Positions 34,388 through 46,500 of a stretch of DNA of 57,356 nucleotides are shown here, one piece after another. A program made the translations under genes and the position numbers. The DNA is taken from the NCBI GenBank assembly GCA_009746045.1, contig RPFO01000755.1, positions 1-57,356 of the forward strand, in the 5' to 3' direction. The DNA comes from Mesostigma viride. Taxonomy: Eukaryota; Streptophyta; Mesostigmatophyceae; Mesostigmatales; Mesostigmataceae. The notes below the pieces were generated by a model that searched no databases, was not told where the DNA came from, and saw nothing but the letters and a program-made list of their open reading frames with translations. The stretch's first letter is position 1. The number at the start of each line of letters is the position of its first letter.

Positions 34388-35134
34388 TCATGGCTTACCC
34401 ACCTGGCCAGAGCCTGCTCCAGCAGACTTGGCCTGGTCTGGGCAGTCACGTCGCCAATGACCCGTCCTGCCACATCCAAAGCATTTGTCATCCTTCCCAG
34501 CAGCAGCCTTCTTCAGGCCACCCTGGTTCTGGCTGCTCTGACTGGCCTGGGTGCCCTGGCCCTGGCTCTTGCCTTGCCCTTGGCCACCCTTGTTCTGCTG
34601 ACCACCCTGGTGACCACCAGCCTGCTGCTGACCCTTGCCTTTGGATCCCTGCTGCTGGCCCTTGCCACCCTGGTTACCATTCTGCCTGCGCCTGTTAGCC
34701 CTCTGACGCCTACTAGGTCTGGTTTCTCCCTGAGCACCCTGCCCAGGGGCGTCACCATGGACCTGATGAGCGGAGGCTGAAGGGGCACCAGTCACCTGGA
34801 TTGCCTTGCAAGCAGCATTGTCAGATGGACGGATATTGAAAATAACCTTTTGCAAGGCTGGCCACGTCCCATCTGTCTGATCAGCAAACATCCTAGCTGC
34901 ATTTCTCCCATCCACACTCAGCCCCATGCGATCCAGGAAGTAATCTGCCACTGCTCTATCAGTCAGATTGAAGCCATGCTTGGCCCCCTTCTCCCTGATG
35001 CGTGTGAGCCGCTGCAGCTCCTCAGCTATTGTGCCCTTGATCTCAAAGGTATCATAGCTGAGCTTATAGTGATTAGTGAGGTTGAGTACCTTATCAGAAA
35101 CTCCTGACGTAGGCCCTCTAGGAACTGAGACCAA
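34388..35134 (-). CDS. Element B gag C-terminal part with CCHC zinc knuckle
   Basis: A 248-codon frame. It starts in capsid (VLNLTNHYKLSYDTFEIKG, FNLTDRAVADYFLDRMGL), passes through a Gln/Gly/Lys-rich linker (KGQQQGSKGKGQQQAGGHQG) and ends with one CCHC knuckle, C-FGC-GRTG-H-WRRD-C, typical nucleocapsid. The stop is TGA in the context CCA TGA CTT GAG ATG, and pol continues in the same frame. UGA followed by CUU resembles leaky UGA-CUN contexts, so gag-pol could be made by read-through; re-initiation at the pol ATG is the alternative. The true N-terminus lies upstream: the ATG at 35134 is only the first in this frame after a frameshift. Confidence 0.85.
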   Translation of the reverse strand: MVSVPRGPTSGVSDKVLNLTNHYKLSYDTFEIKGTIAEELQRLTRIREKGAKHGFNLTDRAVADYFLDRMGLSVDGRNAARMFADQTDGTWPALQKVIFNIRPSDNAACKAIQVTGAPSASAHQVHGDAPGQGAQGETRPSRRQRANRRRQNGNQGGKGQQQGSKGKGQQQAGGHQGGQQNKGGQGQGKSQGQGTQASQSSQNQGGLKKAAAGKDDKCFGCGRTGHWRRDCPDQAKSAGAGSGQVGKP

Positions 35135-36920
35135 GTCAGCTTGTCCTTGACAGCTTGCCTAGCCTTGTCCCTCACACGCTCACTGAATCCCTATTAGTCG
35201 TGGATGTGTGGAATACCTGCACAAGGTTGACAGTGGGATCTACAGAGCATGAAACTAGCTCCATATCCTCCAACCACTTGTCTAGCTCTTCCTGTCCCAC
35301 AGGAGGCTTGAGAGGCTTCTGGCCATTCATCACAGCCACAGCACTCATATGAGGTCTAGTCCCAGGCAAAGCACGAGGGTCACTGCCAATGACAGCAGCT
35401 CCTACTGGTGCTAATGGCGCAGGAACATAGCTGCAGGAACACCAGACGCAGGCACACATGGTCTCTTACCAGGTGCTTGACGTTCAGCATCATTCTGGCC
35501 CTCCCCCGTCAGCACCACGCCGTCGGTTGGCCACCCTGCACGCTCCTCCCCTTGTGCCACCTCTTTCCTCTTCCGGTTGGATGCCCTCCTGCCATTGACG
35601 CCCTCTGCCGTTGGGATCGCCTGTCCCTCTGGCACGACGTTGGCGGGGCCTCCCGTGTCTGCCCTTGCCTCACCCCGCCATCCCCCGCTCCCGCCCCGCT
35701 CCCGCTGCCGCCCCGCGCGTGTTACGAAGCATTATAGAATACCACAGAAACACACGCAGATATGGCTGCTGGAACCCACTCAGGCTCACGCACTTACTCC
35801 AGACGAGGCCGCCTCCTGGCTTGCACTCGCCTGCCCCTCCTCACGGTCTGGACGCTGCTCAACACCCTCAGCAACCGGTATGGCTGCTGCTGCCTCTGCG
35901 ACAATCTGGAGGTCTGGGTTAAACTCTCCCAGCACGCAGGTCACAGGTCGCCCGTCTCCTTGCGTTCGACTGGATGTTGTGTCTCACCTGGGTTGCGATG
36001 CCAAGCAAGATCGCGTACCCACCGCTTACCGCCGCCGACAAGCTCGTTCTGCTCGCCTCGGCCGTAACGATCGTACTCGTGAGTCACCTCACGAGGGATA
36101 TGCAGATCAGCTCTCTGCCTTGCCTCGTAGGTCTCGGTAGTGCCGTCGCCCTCGTTTATCTGCTGGGCTGAGCGCTTGACGGAGCCCTCTGGCTTGTCAG
36201 TCCACTCAAAATGGACGTCTTCAGGCGTCTTCTCGACCCCCGTGACAATCTCCACCTCCGGACCCCACGCAGTGGTGGTTTCCGGCCTCGGTGTATCAAG
36301 CCTGGAGTACACTCCGAAAGGCTGCGTGGTAATATAGAACCTGTCTGCGTACCCTCTCGACTCTTGCAAAAGGACAGCAACAAGATTCTCAATGGTTTGG
36401 GCAAATACCTCCGCCGTGCTCCAAGGATTCACCGCCTCCCGAGCACGCGCGTTCCGGATGATGTCGGCGTCTGGTACCCCCTCTCCTAGCACTGCTGTCG
36501 CCACCCAGTGGTTAAACAGTCGGGTGCTGCCGAGCGCTGTTGCCACAATCTGGCTAAGCGCCTCCCTGGCTAGGTCGAGACCGGCTAGCGTGATATGGGC
36601 GCCCTGATAAGCGACCTCCACACGATTAGCAGTTTCAGCTAGCGCGTCCGAATGCGCACCAACTCTTCCACCGCCACTCGCCCCGTCTCACCTGGAGAAA
36701 TCACGACGCGAGCCCGTTGTATAATCGGGTCCGCCGCCGCTGGCCTGCTGCCTCCCCCACTCACCGCCACCCACCCCTCTTCTGCCAAGTGCCTCGCTAC
36801 GTAGGCCGCTTGCACGAATGTTGGAGCGTTTGCTTGGTTACGGTAGGGGAAAAACGCTTGCGCGTCTCTCTGCTCGTTCGCCTCACCAGCACCGTGGCTG
36901 CTTGACGATGAACCAGACAT
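35135..36920 (-). pseudogene. Element B gag N-terminal and middle parts (frameshifted)
   Basis: Gag probably starts at the ATG at 36920 (MSGSSSSSHGAGEANEQRD), 24 bases inside the 5' LTR. Coding-like segments follow in changing frames: to 36639 (FVQAAYVARHLAEEGWVAV, ISPGETGRVAVEELV); 36621-35941 (VEVAYQGAHITLAGLDLARE, FNHWVATAVLGEG, AEVFAQTIENLVAVLL); about 35635-35411 (GQAIPTAEGVNGRRASNRKR); and 35459-35172 (LKPPVGQEELDKWLEDMELV). A segment SERVRDKARQAVKDKLTWSQ in a third frame near 35095-35185 links to the zinc-knuckle ORF. At least four indels are needed. Segment 36621-35941 is a clean 226-codon frame. No domain beyond gag is recognised. Confidence 0.65.
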
Positions 36921-36943
36921 GAAAGCGTGGAAGCAATAGTACG

Positions 36944-37597
36944 ATTTGCGCAGCAACTCGTCAGCAGAGCTTGTGAGCTCCTGGTCCTTGCCGGCTGGAA
37001 TGACCCTAGGCTGCTGGCTAGCAACCTTTATCCTCACACCAGGCCTACGACCCTCGATAGGCTCGCCACTCGTCGTGACGACCAAGGTTCGTGTGTGAAG
37101 ACGCTCGTTGCCTCGTTGAGCCTCGAGCTATATGCAACCTCGTTCCATCCTTGTTCCTCGGTCATGAGCAACGCTGGGCAACGCTACATTGCCAGAGCCT
37201 CGTATCGCTGCCCTGCATCCTCGTTGCAGGCAGCATACAGGAATCTCTGGCTATCCTGTGTCTAGGACAGCACAGGACCTGCCACAGTCCTGCAAGGACT
37301 TACATCCTTGCAGACCTGCTGGCTGGTTACTTGCTTCTACTAGCCACAGTACCGTTGAGCCCTCAGTACACTGTGTCCCAGTCACGTGAGTGTACAGGCT
37401 AAGCCTGTGCAGGCACGGCCTGCCACGTGTCCTGTCCACTATGCCCTGAGCGTGCCCCGCCCTCGCCCACCGGTCGGCAGTACTTCGGGACTTGATAACT
37501 TTCTAGTCCCTTGTCTGTTCTAGGCGGTTGACACGGCGTTGGAAAGGTCTCCTCAACCTGCATCCATCTAGCACATTGGTGCCCCAATATGCTAACT
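36944..37597 (-). repeat. Element B 5' LTR (654 bp)
   Basis: Direct repeat of 29207-29859, followed by CATTT and satellite. Confidence 0.95.
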
Positions 37598-40500
37598 CAT
37601 TTTGTGTGTAAGTGTGTGTGCAGCAGCCCCTTGCGTGCGCGGTGTATGTACGTGTGTGTGCAGCCGCCCCGTGGTTGCGCGGTGGATGTACATGTGAGTG
37701 GAGCCGGTCCTTGCGTGCGCGGTGTATGTACGTGTGTGTGCAGCCGCCCCTTGCGTGCGCGGTGTAGGTACGTATGTGTGCAGCCGCCCCTTGCGTGCGC
37801 GGTGTATGTACGTGTGTGTGCAGCCGCCCCAAGCGTGCGCGGTGTGTGTACATGTGAGTGCAGCTGCCCCAAGCGTGCGCGGTGTGTGTACATGTGTGTG
37901 CAGTTGCCCCTTGCGTGCGCGGTGGATGTACGTGTGTGTGCATGCCGGCAATTGCGTGCATGGTGTGTGTACGTGTGTGTGCAGCCGCCCCTTGCGTGCG
38001 CGGTGTGTGTACATGTGAGTGCCGTCGCCCCAAGCGTGCATTTTGTGTGTAAGTGTGTGTGCAGCCGCCCCTTGCGTGCGCGGTGTAGGTACGTGTGTGT
38101 GCAGCCGCCCCAAGCGTGCGCGGTGTGTGTACGTGTGTGTGCAGCCGCCCCAAGCGTGCGCGGTGTGTGTACATGTGAGTGCAGCTGCCCCAAGCGTGCG
38201 CGGTGTGTGTACATGTGTGTGCAGTTGCCCCTTGCGTGCGCGGTGGATGTACGGGTGTGTGCATGCCGGCAATTGCGTGCATGGTGTGTGTACGTGTGTG
38301 TGCAGCCGCCCCTTGCGTGCGCGGTGTGTGTACGTGTGTGTGCACTCGCCCCTTGCGTGCGCGGTGTATGTACGTGTGTGTGCAGCCGCCCCTTGCGTGC
38401 GCGGTGTAGGTACGTGTGTGTGCAGCCGCCCCAAGCGTGCGCGGTGTATGTATGTGTGTGTGCAGCCGCCCCTTGCGTGCGCGGTGGATGTACGTGTGTG
38501 TGCAGCCACCCCTTTCGTGCGCGGTGTATGTACATGTGAGTGCCGTCGCCCCAAGCGTGCATTTTGTGTGTAAGTGTGTGTGCAGCAGCCCCTTGCGTGC
38601 GTGGTGTATGTACGTGTGTGTGCAGCCGCCCCGTGGTTGCGCGGTGGATGTACATGTGAGTGGAGCCGGTCCTTGCGTGCGCGGTGTATGTACGTGTGTG
38701 TGCAGCCGCCCTTGCGTGCGTGGTGTGTGTACATGTAAGTGCAGCCGCCCCTTGCGTGCGCGGTGTATGTACGTGTGTGTGCAGCCGTCCCTTGCGTGCG
38801 CGGTGTGTGTACGTGTGAGTGCAGCTGCCCCAAGCGTGCGCGGTGTGTGTACATGTGTGTGCAGTTGCCCCTTGCGTGCGCGGTGGATGTACGTGTGTGT
38901 GCATGCCGGCAATTGCGTGCATGGTGTGTGTACGTGTGTGTGCAGCCGCCCCTTGCGTGCGCGGTGTGTGTACGTGTGTGTGCACTCGCCCCTTGCGTGC
39001 GCGGTGGATGTACATGTGTGTGCAGCCGCCCCTTGCGTGCATGGTGTATGTCCATGTGTGGGCAGTTGCCCCTTGCGTGCGCGGCGTATGTACATGTTTT
39101 TGCACTCGCCCCTTGCGTGCATGGTGTATGTATGTGTGTGTGCAGCCGCCCCTTGCGTGCGCGGTGGATGTACGTGTGTGTGCAGCCACCCCTTTCGTGC
39201 GCGGTGTATGTACATGTGAGTGCCGTCGCCCCAAGCGTGCATTTTGTGTGTAAGTGTGTGTGCAGCAGCCCCTTGCGTGCGCGGTGTATGTACGTGTGTG
39301 TGCAGCCGCCCCGTGGTTGCGCGGTGGATGTACATGTGAGTGGAGCCGGTCCTTGCGTGCGCGGTGTATTTACGTGTGTGTGCAGCCGCCCCAAGCGTGC
39401 GCGGTGTGTGTACGTGTGTGTGCAGTTGCCCCTTGCGTGCGCGGTGTGTGTACATGTGTGTGCAGTTGCCCCTTGCGTGCGCGGTGGATGTACGTGTGTG
39501 TGCAGCCGCCCCTTGCGTGCGCGGTGTATTTACGTGTGTGTGCAGCCGCCCCAAGCGTGCGCGGTGTGTGTACGTGTGTGTGCAGTTGCCCCTTGCGTGC
39601 GCGGTGTGTGTACATGTGTGTGCAGTTGCCCCTTGCGTGCGCGGTGTATGTACATGTGTGTGCAGTTGCCCCTTGCGTGCGCGGTGTATGTACGTGTGTG
39701 TGCAGCCGCCCCTTGCGTGCGCGGTGTAGGTACGTGTGTGTGCAGCCGCCCCAAGCGTGCGCGGTGTGTGTACATGTGTGTGCAGTTGCCCCTTGCGTGC
39801 GCGGTGTGTGTACGTGTGTGTGCAGCCGCCCCTTGCGTGCGCGGTGGATGTACGTGTGTGTGCAGTTGCCCCTTGCGTGCGCGGTGGATGTACGTGTGTG
39901 TGCAGCCGCCCCTTGCGTGCGCGGTGTGTGTACATGTGAGTGCAGCTGCCCCAAGCGTGCGCGGTGTGTGTACATGTGTGTGCAGTTGCCCCTTGCGTGC
40001 GCGGTGGATGTACGTGTGTGTGCAGCCGCCCCTTGCGTGCGCGGTGTATGTACGTGCGTGTGCAGCCGCCCCTTGCGTGCGCGGTGTATGTACATGTGTG
40101 TGCATCCTTGTCCTTGCGTGCGCGGTGTATGTACATGTGTTTGCACTCGCCCCTTGCGTGCGCGGTGGATGTACATGTGTGTGCAGCCGCCCCTTGCGTG
40201 CATGGTTTATGTACATGTGTGTGCAGTCGCCGGCCCCGTGCGTGCGCAGTGGATGTACGTGTGTGTGCAGCCGCCCCGTGCGTGCATGGTGTGTGTACGT
40301 GTGTGTGCAGCAGCCCCTTGCGTGCGCGGTGTATGTACGTTTCTGTGCATGCCGGCCCTTGCGTGCATGGTGTATGTACATGTGCTTGCACTGGCCCCTT
40401 GCGTGCGCGGTGTATGTACGTGTGTGTGCAGCCCCCCCTTGCGTGCGCGGTGTATGTACGTGTGTGCGCACTCGCCCCTTGCGTGCGCGGTGTATGTACG

Positions 40501-43500
40501 TGTGTGTGCAGCCGCCCCAAGCGTGCGCGGTGTGTGTACATGTGAGTGCAGCTGCCCCAAGCGTGCGCGGTGTGTGTACATGTGTGTGCAGTTGCCCCTT
40601 GCGTGCGCGGTGGATGTACGTGTGTGTGCATGCCGGCAATTGCGTGCATGGTGTGTGTACGTGTGTGTGCAGCCGCCCCTTGCGTGCGCGGTGTGTGTAC
40701 GTGTGTGTGCACTCGCCCCTTGCGTGCGCGGTGTGTGTACAGGTGTGTGCAGCCGCCCCTTGCGTGCATGGTGTATGTACATGTGTGTGCAGCCGCCCCT
40801 TGCGTGCGCGGTGGATGTACATGTGTGTGCAGCCGAACCTTGCGTGCATGGTGTGTGTACCTGTGCGTGAAGTCGCTCCTTGCGTGCATGGTGTGTGTAC
40901 GTGTGTGTGCAGCCACCCCTTTCGTGCGCGGTGTATGTACATGTGAGTGCCGTCGCCCCAAGCGTGCATTTTGTGTGTAAGTGTGTGTGCAGCAGCCCCT
41001 TGCGTGCGCGGTGTATGTACGTGTGTGTGCAGCCGCCCCGTGGTTGCGCGGTGGATGTACATGTGAGTGGAGCCGGTCCTTGCGTGCGCGGTGTATTTAC
41101 GTGTGTGTGCAGCCGCCCCAAGCGTGCGCGGTGTGTGTACGTGTGTGTGCAGTTGCCCCTTGCGTGCGCGGTGTGTGTACATGTGTGTGCAGTTGCCCCT
41201 TGCGTGCGCGGTGTATGTACGTGTGTGTGCAGCCGCCCCTTGCGTGCGCGGTGTATTTACGTGTGTGTGCAGCCGCCCCAAGCGTGCGCGGTGTGTGTAC
41301 GTGTGTGTGCAGTTGCCCCTTGCGTGCGCGGTGTGTGTACATGTGTGTGCAGTTGCCCCTTGCGTGCGCGGTGTATGTACATGTGTGTGCAGTTGCCCCT
41401 TGCGTGCGCGGTGTATGTACGTGTGTGTGCAGCCGCCCCTTGCGTGCGCGGTGTAGGTACGTGTGTGTGCAGCCGCCCCAAGCGTGCGCGGTGTGTGTAC
41501 ATGTGTGTGCAGTTGCCCCTTGCGTGCGCGGTGTGTGTACGTGTGTGTGCAGCCGCCCCTTGCGTGCGCGGTGGATGTACGTGTGTGTGCAGTTGCCCCT
41601 TGCGTGCGCGGTGGATGTACGTGTGTGTGCAGCCGCCCCTTGCGTGCGCGGTGTGTGTACATGTGAGTGCAGCTGCCCCAAGCGTGCGCGGTGTGTGTAC
41701 ATGTGTGTGCAGTTGCCCCTTGCGTGCGCGGTGGATGTACGTGTGTGTGCAGCCGCCCCTTGCGTGCGCGGTGTATGTACGTGCGTGTGCAGCCGCCCCT
41801 TGCGTGCGCGGTGTATGTACATGTGTGTGCATCCTTGTCCTTGCGTGCGCGGTGTATGTACATGTGTTTGCACTCGCCCCTTGCGTGCGCGGTGGATGTA
41901 CATGTGTGTGCAGCCGCCCCTTGCGTGCATGGTTTATGTACATGTGTGTGCAGTCGCCGGCCCCGTGCGTGCGCAGTGGATGTACGTGTGTGTGCAGCCG
42001 CCCCGTGCGTGCATGGTGTGTGTACGTGTGTGTGCAGCAGCCCCTTGCGTGCGCGGTGTATGTACGTTTCTGTGCATGCCGGCCCTTGCGTGCATGGTGT
42101 ATGTACATGTGCTTGCACTGGCCCCTTGCGTGCGCGGTGTATGTACGTGTGTGTGCAGCCCCCCCTTGCGTGCGCGGTGTATGTACGTGTGTGCGCACTC
42201 GCCCCTTGCGTGCGCGGTGTATGTACGTGTGTGTGCATGCCGGCAATTGCGTGCATGGTGTGTGTACGTGTGTGTGCAGCCGCCCCTTGCGTGCGCGGTG
42301 TGTGTACGTGTGTGTGCACTCGCCCCTTGCGTGCGCGGTGGATGTACATGTGTGTGCAGCCGCCCCTTGCGTGCATGGTGTATGTCCATGTGTGGGCAGT
42401 TGCCCCTTGCGTGCGCGGCGTATGTACATGTTTTTGCACTCGCCCCTTGCGTGCATGGTGTATGTATGTGTGTGTGCAGCCGCCCCTTGCGTGCGCGGTG
42501 GATGTACGTGTGTGTGCAGCCACCCCTTTCGTGCGCGGTGTATGTACATGTGAGTGCCGTCGCCCCAAGCGTGCATTTTGTGTGTAAGTGTGTGTGCAGC
42601 AGCCCCTTGCGTGCGCGGTGTATGTACGTGTGTGTGCAGCCGCCCCGTGGTTGCGCGGTGGATGTACATGTGAGTGGAGCCGGTCCTTGCGTGCGCGGTG
42701 TATGTACGTGTGTGTGCAGCCGCCCCTTGCGTGCGCGGTGTAGGTACGTATGTGTGCAGCCGCCCCTTGCGTGCGCGGTGTATGTACGTGTGTGTGCAGC
42801 CGCTCCAAGCGTGCGCGGTGTGTGTACATGTGAGTGCAGCTGCCCCAAGCGTGCGCGGTGTGTGTACATGTGTGTGCAGTTGCCCCTTGCGTGCGCGGTG
42901 GATGTACGTGTGTGTGCATGCCGGCAATTGCGTGCATGGTGTGTGTACGTGTGTGTGCAGCCGCCCCTTGCGTGCGCGGTGTGTGTACATGTGAGTGCCG
43001 TCGCCCCAAGCGTGCATTTTGTGTGTAAGTGTGTGTGCAGCCGCCCCTTGCGTGCGCGGTGTAGGTACGTGTGTGTGCAGCCGCCCCAAGCGTGCGCGGT
43101 GTATGTACGTGTGTGTGCAGCCGCCCCAAGCGTGCGCGGTGTGTGTACATGTGAGTGCAGCTGCCCCAAGCGTGCGCGGTGTGTGTACATGTGTGTGCAG
43201 TTGCCCCTTGCGTGCGCGGTGGATGTACGTGTGTGTGCATGCCGGCAATTGCGTGCATGGTGTGTGTACGTGTGTGTGCAGCCGCCCCTTGCGTGCGCGG
43301 TGTGTGTACGTGTGTGTGCAGCCGCCCCTTGCGTGCATGGTGTATGTCCATGTGAGTGCCGTTGCCCCTTGCGTGCGCGGTGTATGTACGTGTGTGTGCA
43401 GCCGTCCCTTAATTGCGTGCGCGGTGGATGTACATGTGCGGGCAGTTGCCCCTTGCGTGCGCGGTGTATGTACGTGTGTGTGCAGCCGTCCCTTGCGTGC

Positions 43501-46500
43501 GCGGTGTATGTACGTGTGTGTGCAGCCGCCCCTTGCGTGCATGGTGAGTGTAAGTGTGTGTGCAGCAGCCCCTTGCGTGCGCAGTGTATGTACGTGTGTG
43601 TGCAGCCGCCCCTTGCGTGCGCGGTGTGTGTATACTGTGTGTGCATGCCGGCCCTTGCGTGCATGGTGTGTGTACGTGTGTGTGCAGCCGCCCAAGAGTA
43701 TGTACATGTGAGTGCCGTCGCCCCTAATTGCGTGCATTGTGTGTGTAAGTGTGTGTGCAGCAGCCCCTTGCGTGCGCGGTGTATGTACGTGTGTGTGCAG
43801 CCGGCAATTGCGTGCATGGTGTGTGTACGTGTGTGTGCAGCCGCCCCTTGCGTGCGCGGTGTGTGTACGTGTGTGTGCAGCCGCCCCTTGCGTGCATGGT
43901 GTATGTCCATGTGAGTGCCGTTGCCCCTTGCGTGCGCGGTGTATGTACGTGTGTGTGCAGCCGTCCCTTAATTGCGTGCGCGGTGGATGTACATGTGCGG
44001 GCAGTTGCCCCTTGCGTGCGCGGTGTATGTACGTGTGTGTGCAGCCGTCCCTTGCGTGCGCGGTGTATGTACGTGTGTGTGCAGCCGCCCCAAGCGTGCG
44101 CGGTGTGTGTACATGTGAGTGCAGCTGCCCCAAGCGTGCGCGGTGTGTGTACATGTGTGTGCAGTTGCCCCTTGCGTGCGCGGTGGATGTACGTGTGTGT
44201 GCATGCCGGCAATTGCGTGCATGGTGTGTGTACGTGTGTGTGCAGCCGCCCCTTGCGTGCGCGGTGTGTGTACGTGTGTGTGCACTCGCCCCTTGCGTGC
44301 GCGGTGTGTGTACAGGTGTGTGCAGCCGCCCCTTGCGTGCATGGTGTATGTACATGTGTGTGCAGCCGCCCCTTGCGTGCGCGGTGGATGTACATGTGTG
44401 TGCAGCCGAACCTTGCGTGCATGGTGTGTGTACCTGTGCGTGAAGTCGCTCCTTGCGTGCATGGTGTGTGTACGTGTGTGTGCAGCCACCCCTTTCGTGC
44501 GCGGTGTATGTACATGTGAGTGCCGTCGCCCCAAGCGTGCATTTTGTGTGTAAGTGTGTGTGCAGCAGCCCCTTGCGTGCGCGGTGTATGTACGTGTGTG
44601 TGCAGCCGCCCCGTGGTTGCGCGGTGGATGTACATGTGAGTGGAGCCGGTCCTTGCGTGCGCGGTGTATTTACGTGTGTGTGCAGCCGCCCCAAGCGTGC
44701 GCGGTGTGTGTACGTGTGTGTGCAGTTGCCCCTTGCGTGCGCGGTGTGTGTACATGTGTGTGCAGTTGCCCCTTGCGTGCGCGGTGGATGTACGTGTGTG
44801 TGCAGCCGCCCCTTGCGTGCGCGGTGTATTTACGTGTGTGTGCAGCCGCCCCAAGCGTGCGCGGTGTGTGTACGTGTGTGTGCAGTTGCCCCTTGCGTGC
44901 GCGGTGTGTGTACATGTGTGTGCAGTTGCCCCTTGCGTGCGCGGTGTATGTACATGTGTGTGCAGTTGCCCCTTGCGTGCGCGGTGTATGTACGTGTGTG
45001 TGCAGCCGCCCCTTGCGTGCGCGGTGTAGGTACGTGTGTGTGCAGCCGCCCCAAGCGTGCGCGGTGTGTGTACATGTGTGTGCAGTTGCCCCTTGCGTGC
45101 GCGGTGTGTGTACGTGTGTGTGCAGCCGCCCCTTGCGTGCGCGGTGGATGTACGTGTGTGTGCAGTTGCCCCTTGCGTGCGCGGTGGATGTACGTGTGTG
45201 TGCAGCCGCCCCTTGCGTGCGCGGTGTGTGTACATGTGAGTGCAGCTGCCCCAAGCGTGCGCGGTGTGTGTACATGTGTGTGCAGTTGCCCCTTGCGTGC
45301 GCGGTGGATGTACGTGTGTGTGCAGCCGCCCCTTGCGTGCGCGGTGTATGTACGTGCGTGTGCAGCCGCCCCTTGCGTGCGCGGTGTATGTACATGTGTG
45401 TGCATCCTTGTCCTTGCGTGCGCGGTGTATGTACATGTGTTTGCACTCGCCCCTTGCGTGCGCGGTGGATGTACATGTGTGTGCAGCCGCCCCTTGCGTG
45501 CATGGTTTATGTACATGTGTGTGCAGTCGCCGGCCCCGTGCGTGCGCAGTGGATGTACGTGTGTGTGCAGCCGCCCCGTGCGTGCATGGTGTGTGTACGT
45601 GTGTGTGCAGCAGCCCCTTGCGTGCGCGGTGTATGTACGTTTCTGTGCATGCCGGCCCTTGCGTGCATGGTGTATGTACATGTGCTTGCACTGGCCCCTT
45701 GCGTGCGCGGTGTATGTACGTGTGTGTGCAGCCCCCCTTGCGTGCGCGGTGTATGTACGTGTGTGCGCACTCGCCCCTTGCGTGCGCGGTGTATGTACGT
45801 GTGTGTGCATGCCGGCAATTGCGTGCATGGTGTGTGTACGTGTGTGTGCAGCCGCCCCTTGCGTGCGCGGTGTGTGTACGTGTGTGTGCACTCGCCCCTT
45901 GCGTGCGCGGTGGATGTACATGTGTGTGCAGCCGCCCCTTGCGTGCATGGTGTATGTCCATGTGTGGGCAGTTGCCCCTTGCGTGCGCGGCGTATGTACA
46001 TGTTTTTGCACTCGCCCCTTGCGTGCATGGTGTATGTATGTGTGTGTGCAGCCGCCCCTTGCGTGCGCGGTGGATGTACGTGTGTGTGCAGCCACCCCTT
46101 TCGTGCGCGGTGTATGTACATGTGAGTGCCGTCGCCCCAAGCGTGCATTTTGTGTGTAAGTGTGTGTGCAGCAGCCCCTTGCGTGCGCGGTGTATGTACG
46201 TGTGTGTGCAGCCGCCCCGTGGTTGCGCGGTGGATGTACATGTGAGTGGAGCCGGTCCTTGCGTGCGCGGTGTATGTACGTGTGTGTGCAGCCGCCCCTT
46301 GCGTGCGCGGTGTAGGTACGTATGTGTGCAGCCGCCCCTTGCGTGCGCGGTGTATGTACGTGTGTGTGCAGCCGCTCCAAGCGTGCGCGGTGTGTGTACA
46401 TGTGAGTGCAGCTGCCCCAAGCGTGCGCGGTGTGTGTACATGTGTGTGCAGTTGCCCCTTGCGTGCGCGGTGGATGTACGTGTGTGTGCATGCCGGCAAT

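Larger units (their letters stand above)
29207..37597 (-). mobile_element. Element B: copia-like LTR retrotransposon, 8.4 kb
   Basis: LTRs of 653 and 654 bp (about four substitutions and one indel by eye) flank gag, integrase, retropepsin-like, RT and RNase H on the minus strand. Flanking CATTT duplications (29202-29206, 37598-37602) and resumption of the same satellite unit (GTGCATTTTGTGTGTAAG) prove insertion into the array; ATTT with one more LTR base is an equal reading. LTRs begin AGTTAGC on the coding strand, like element A and unlike the usual TG. Gag and pol are in the same frame, separated by one UGA. Gag has several frameshifts and RNase H one. No TGG primer-binding site follows the 5' LTR, so the primer is unidentified. 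Confidence 0.93.

Noticed and set aside
35577-36140. 187-codon plus-strand frame
   Set aside because: Antisense to element B gag segments, which carry the better coding pattern.
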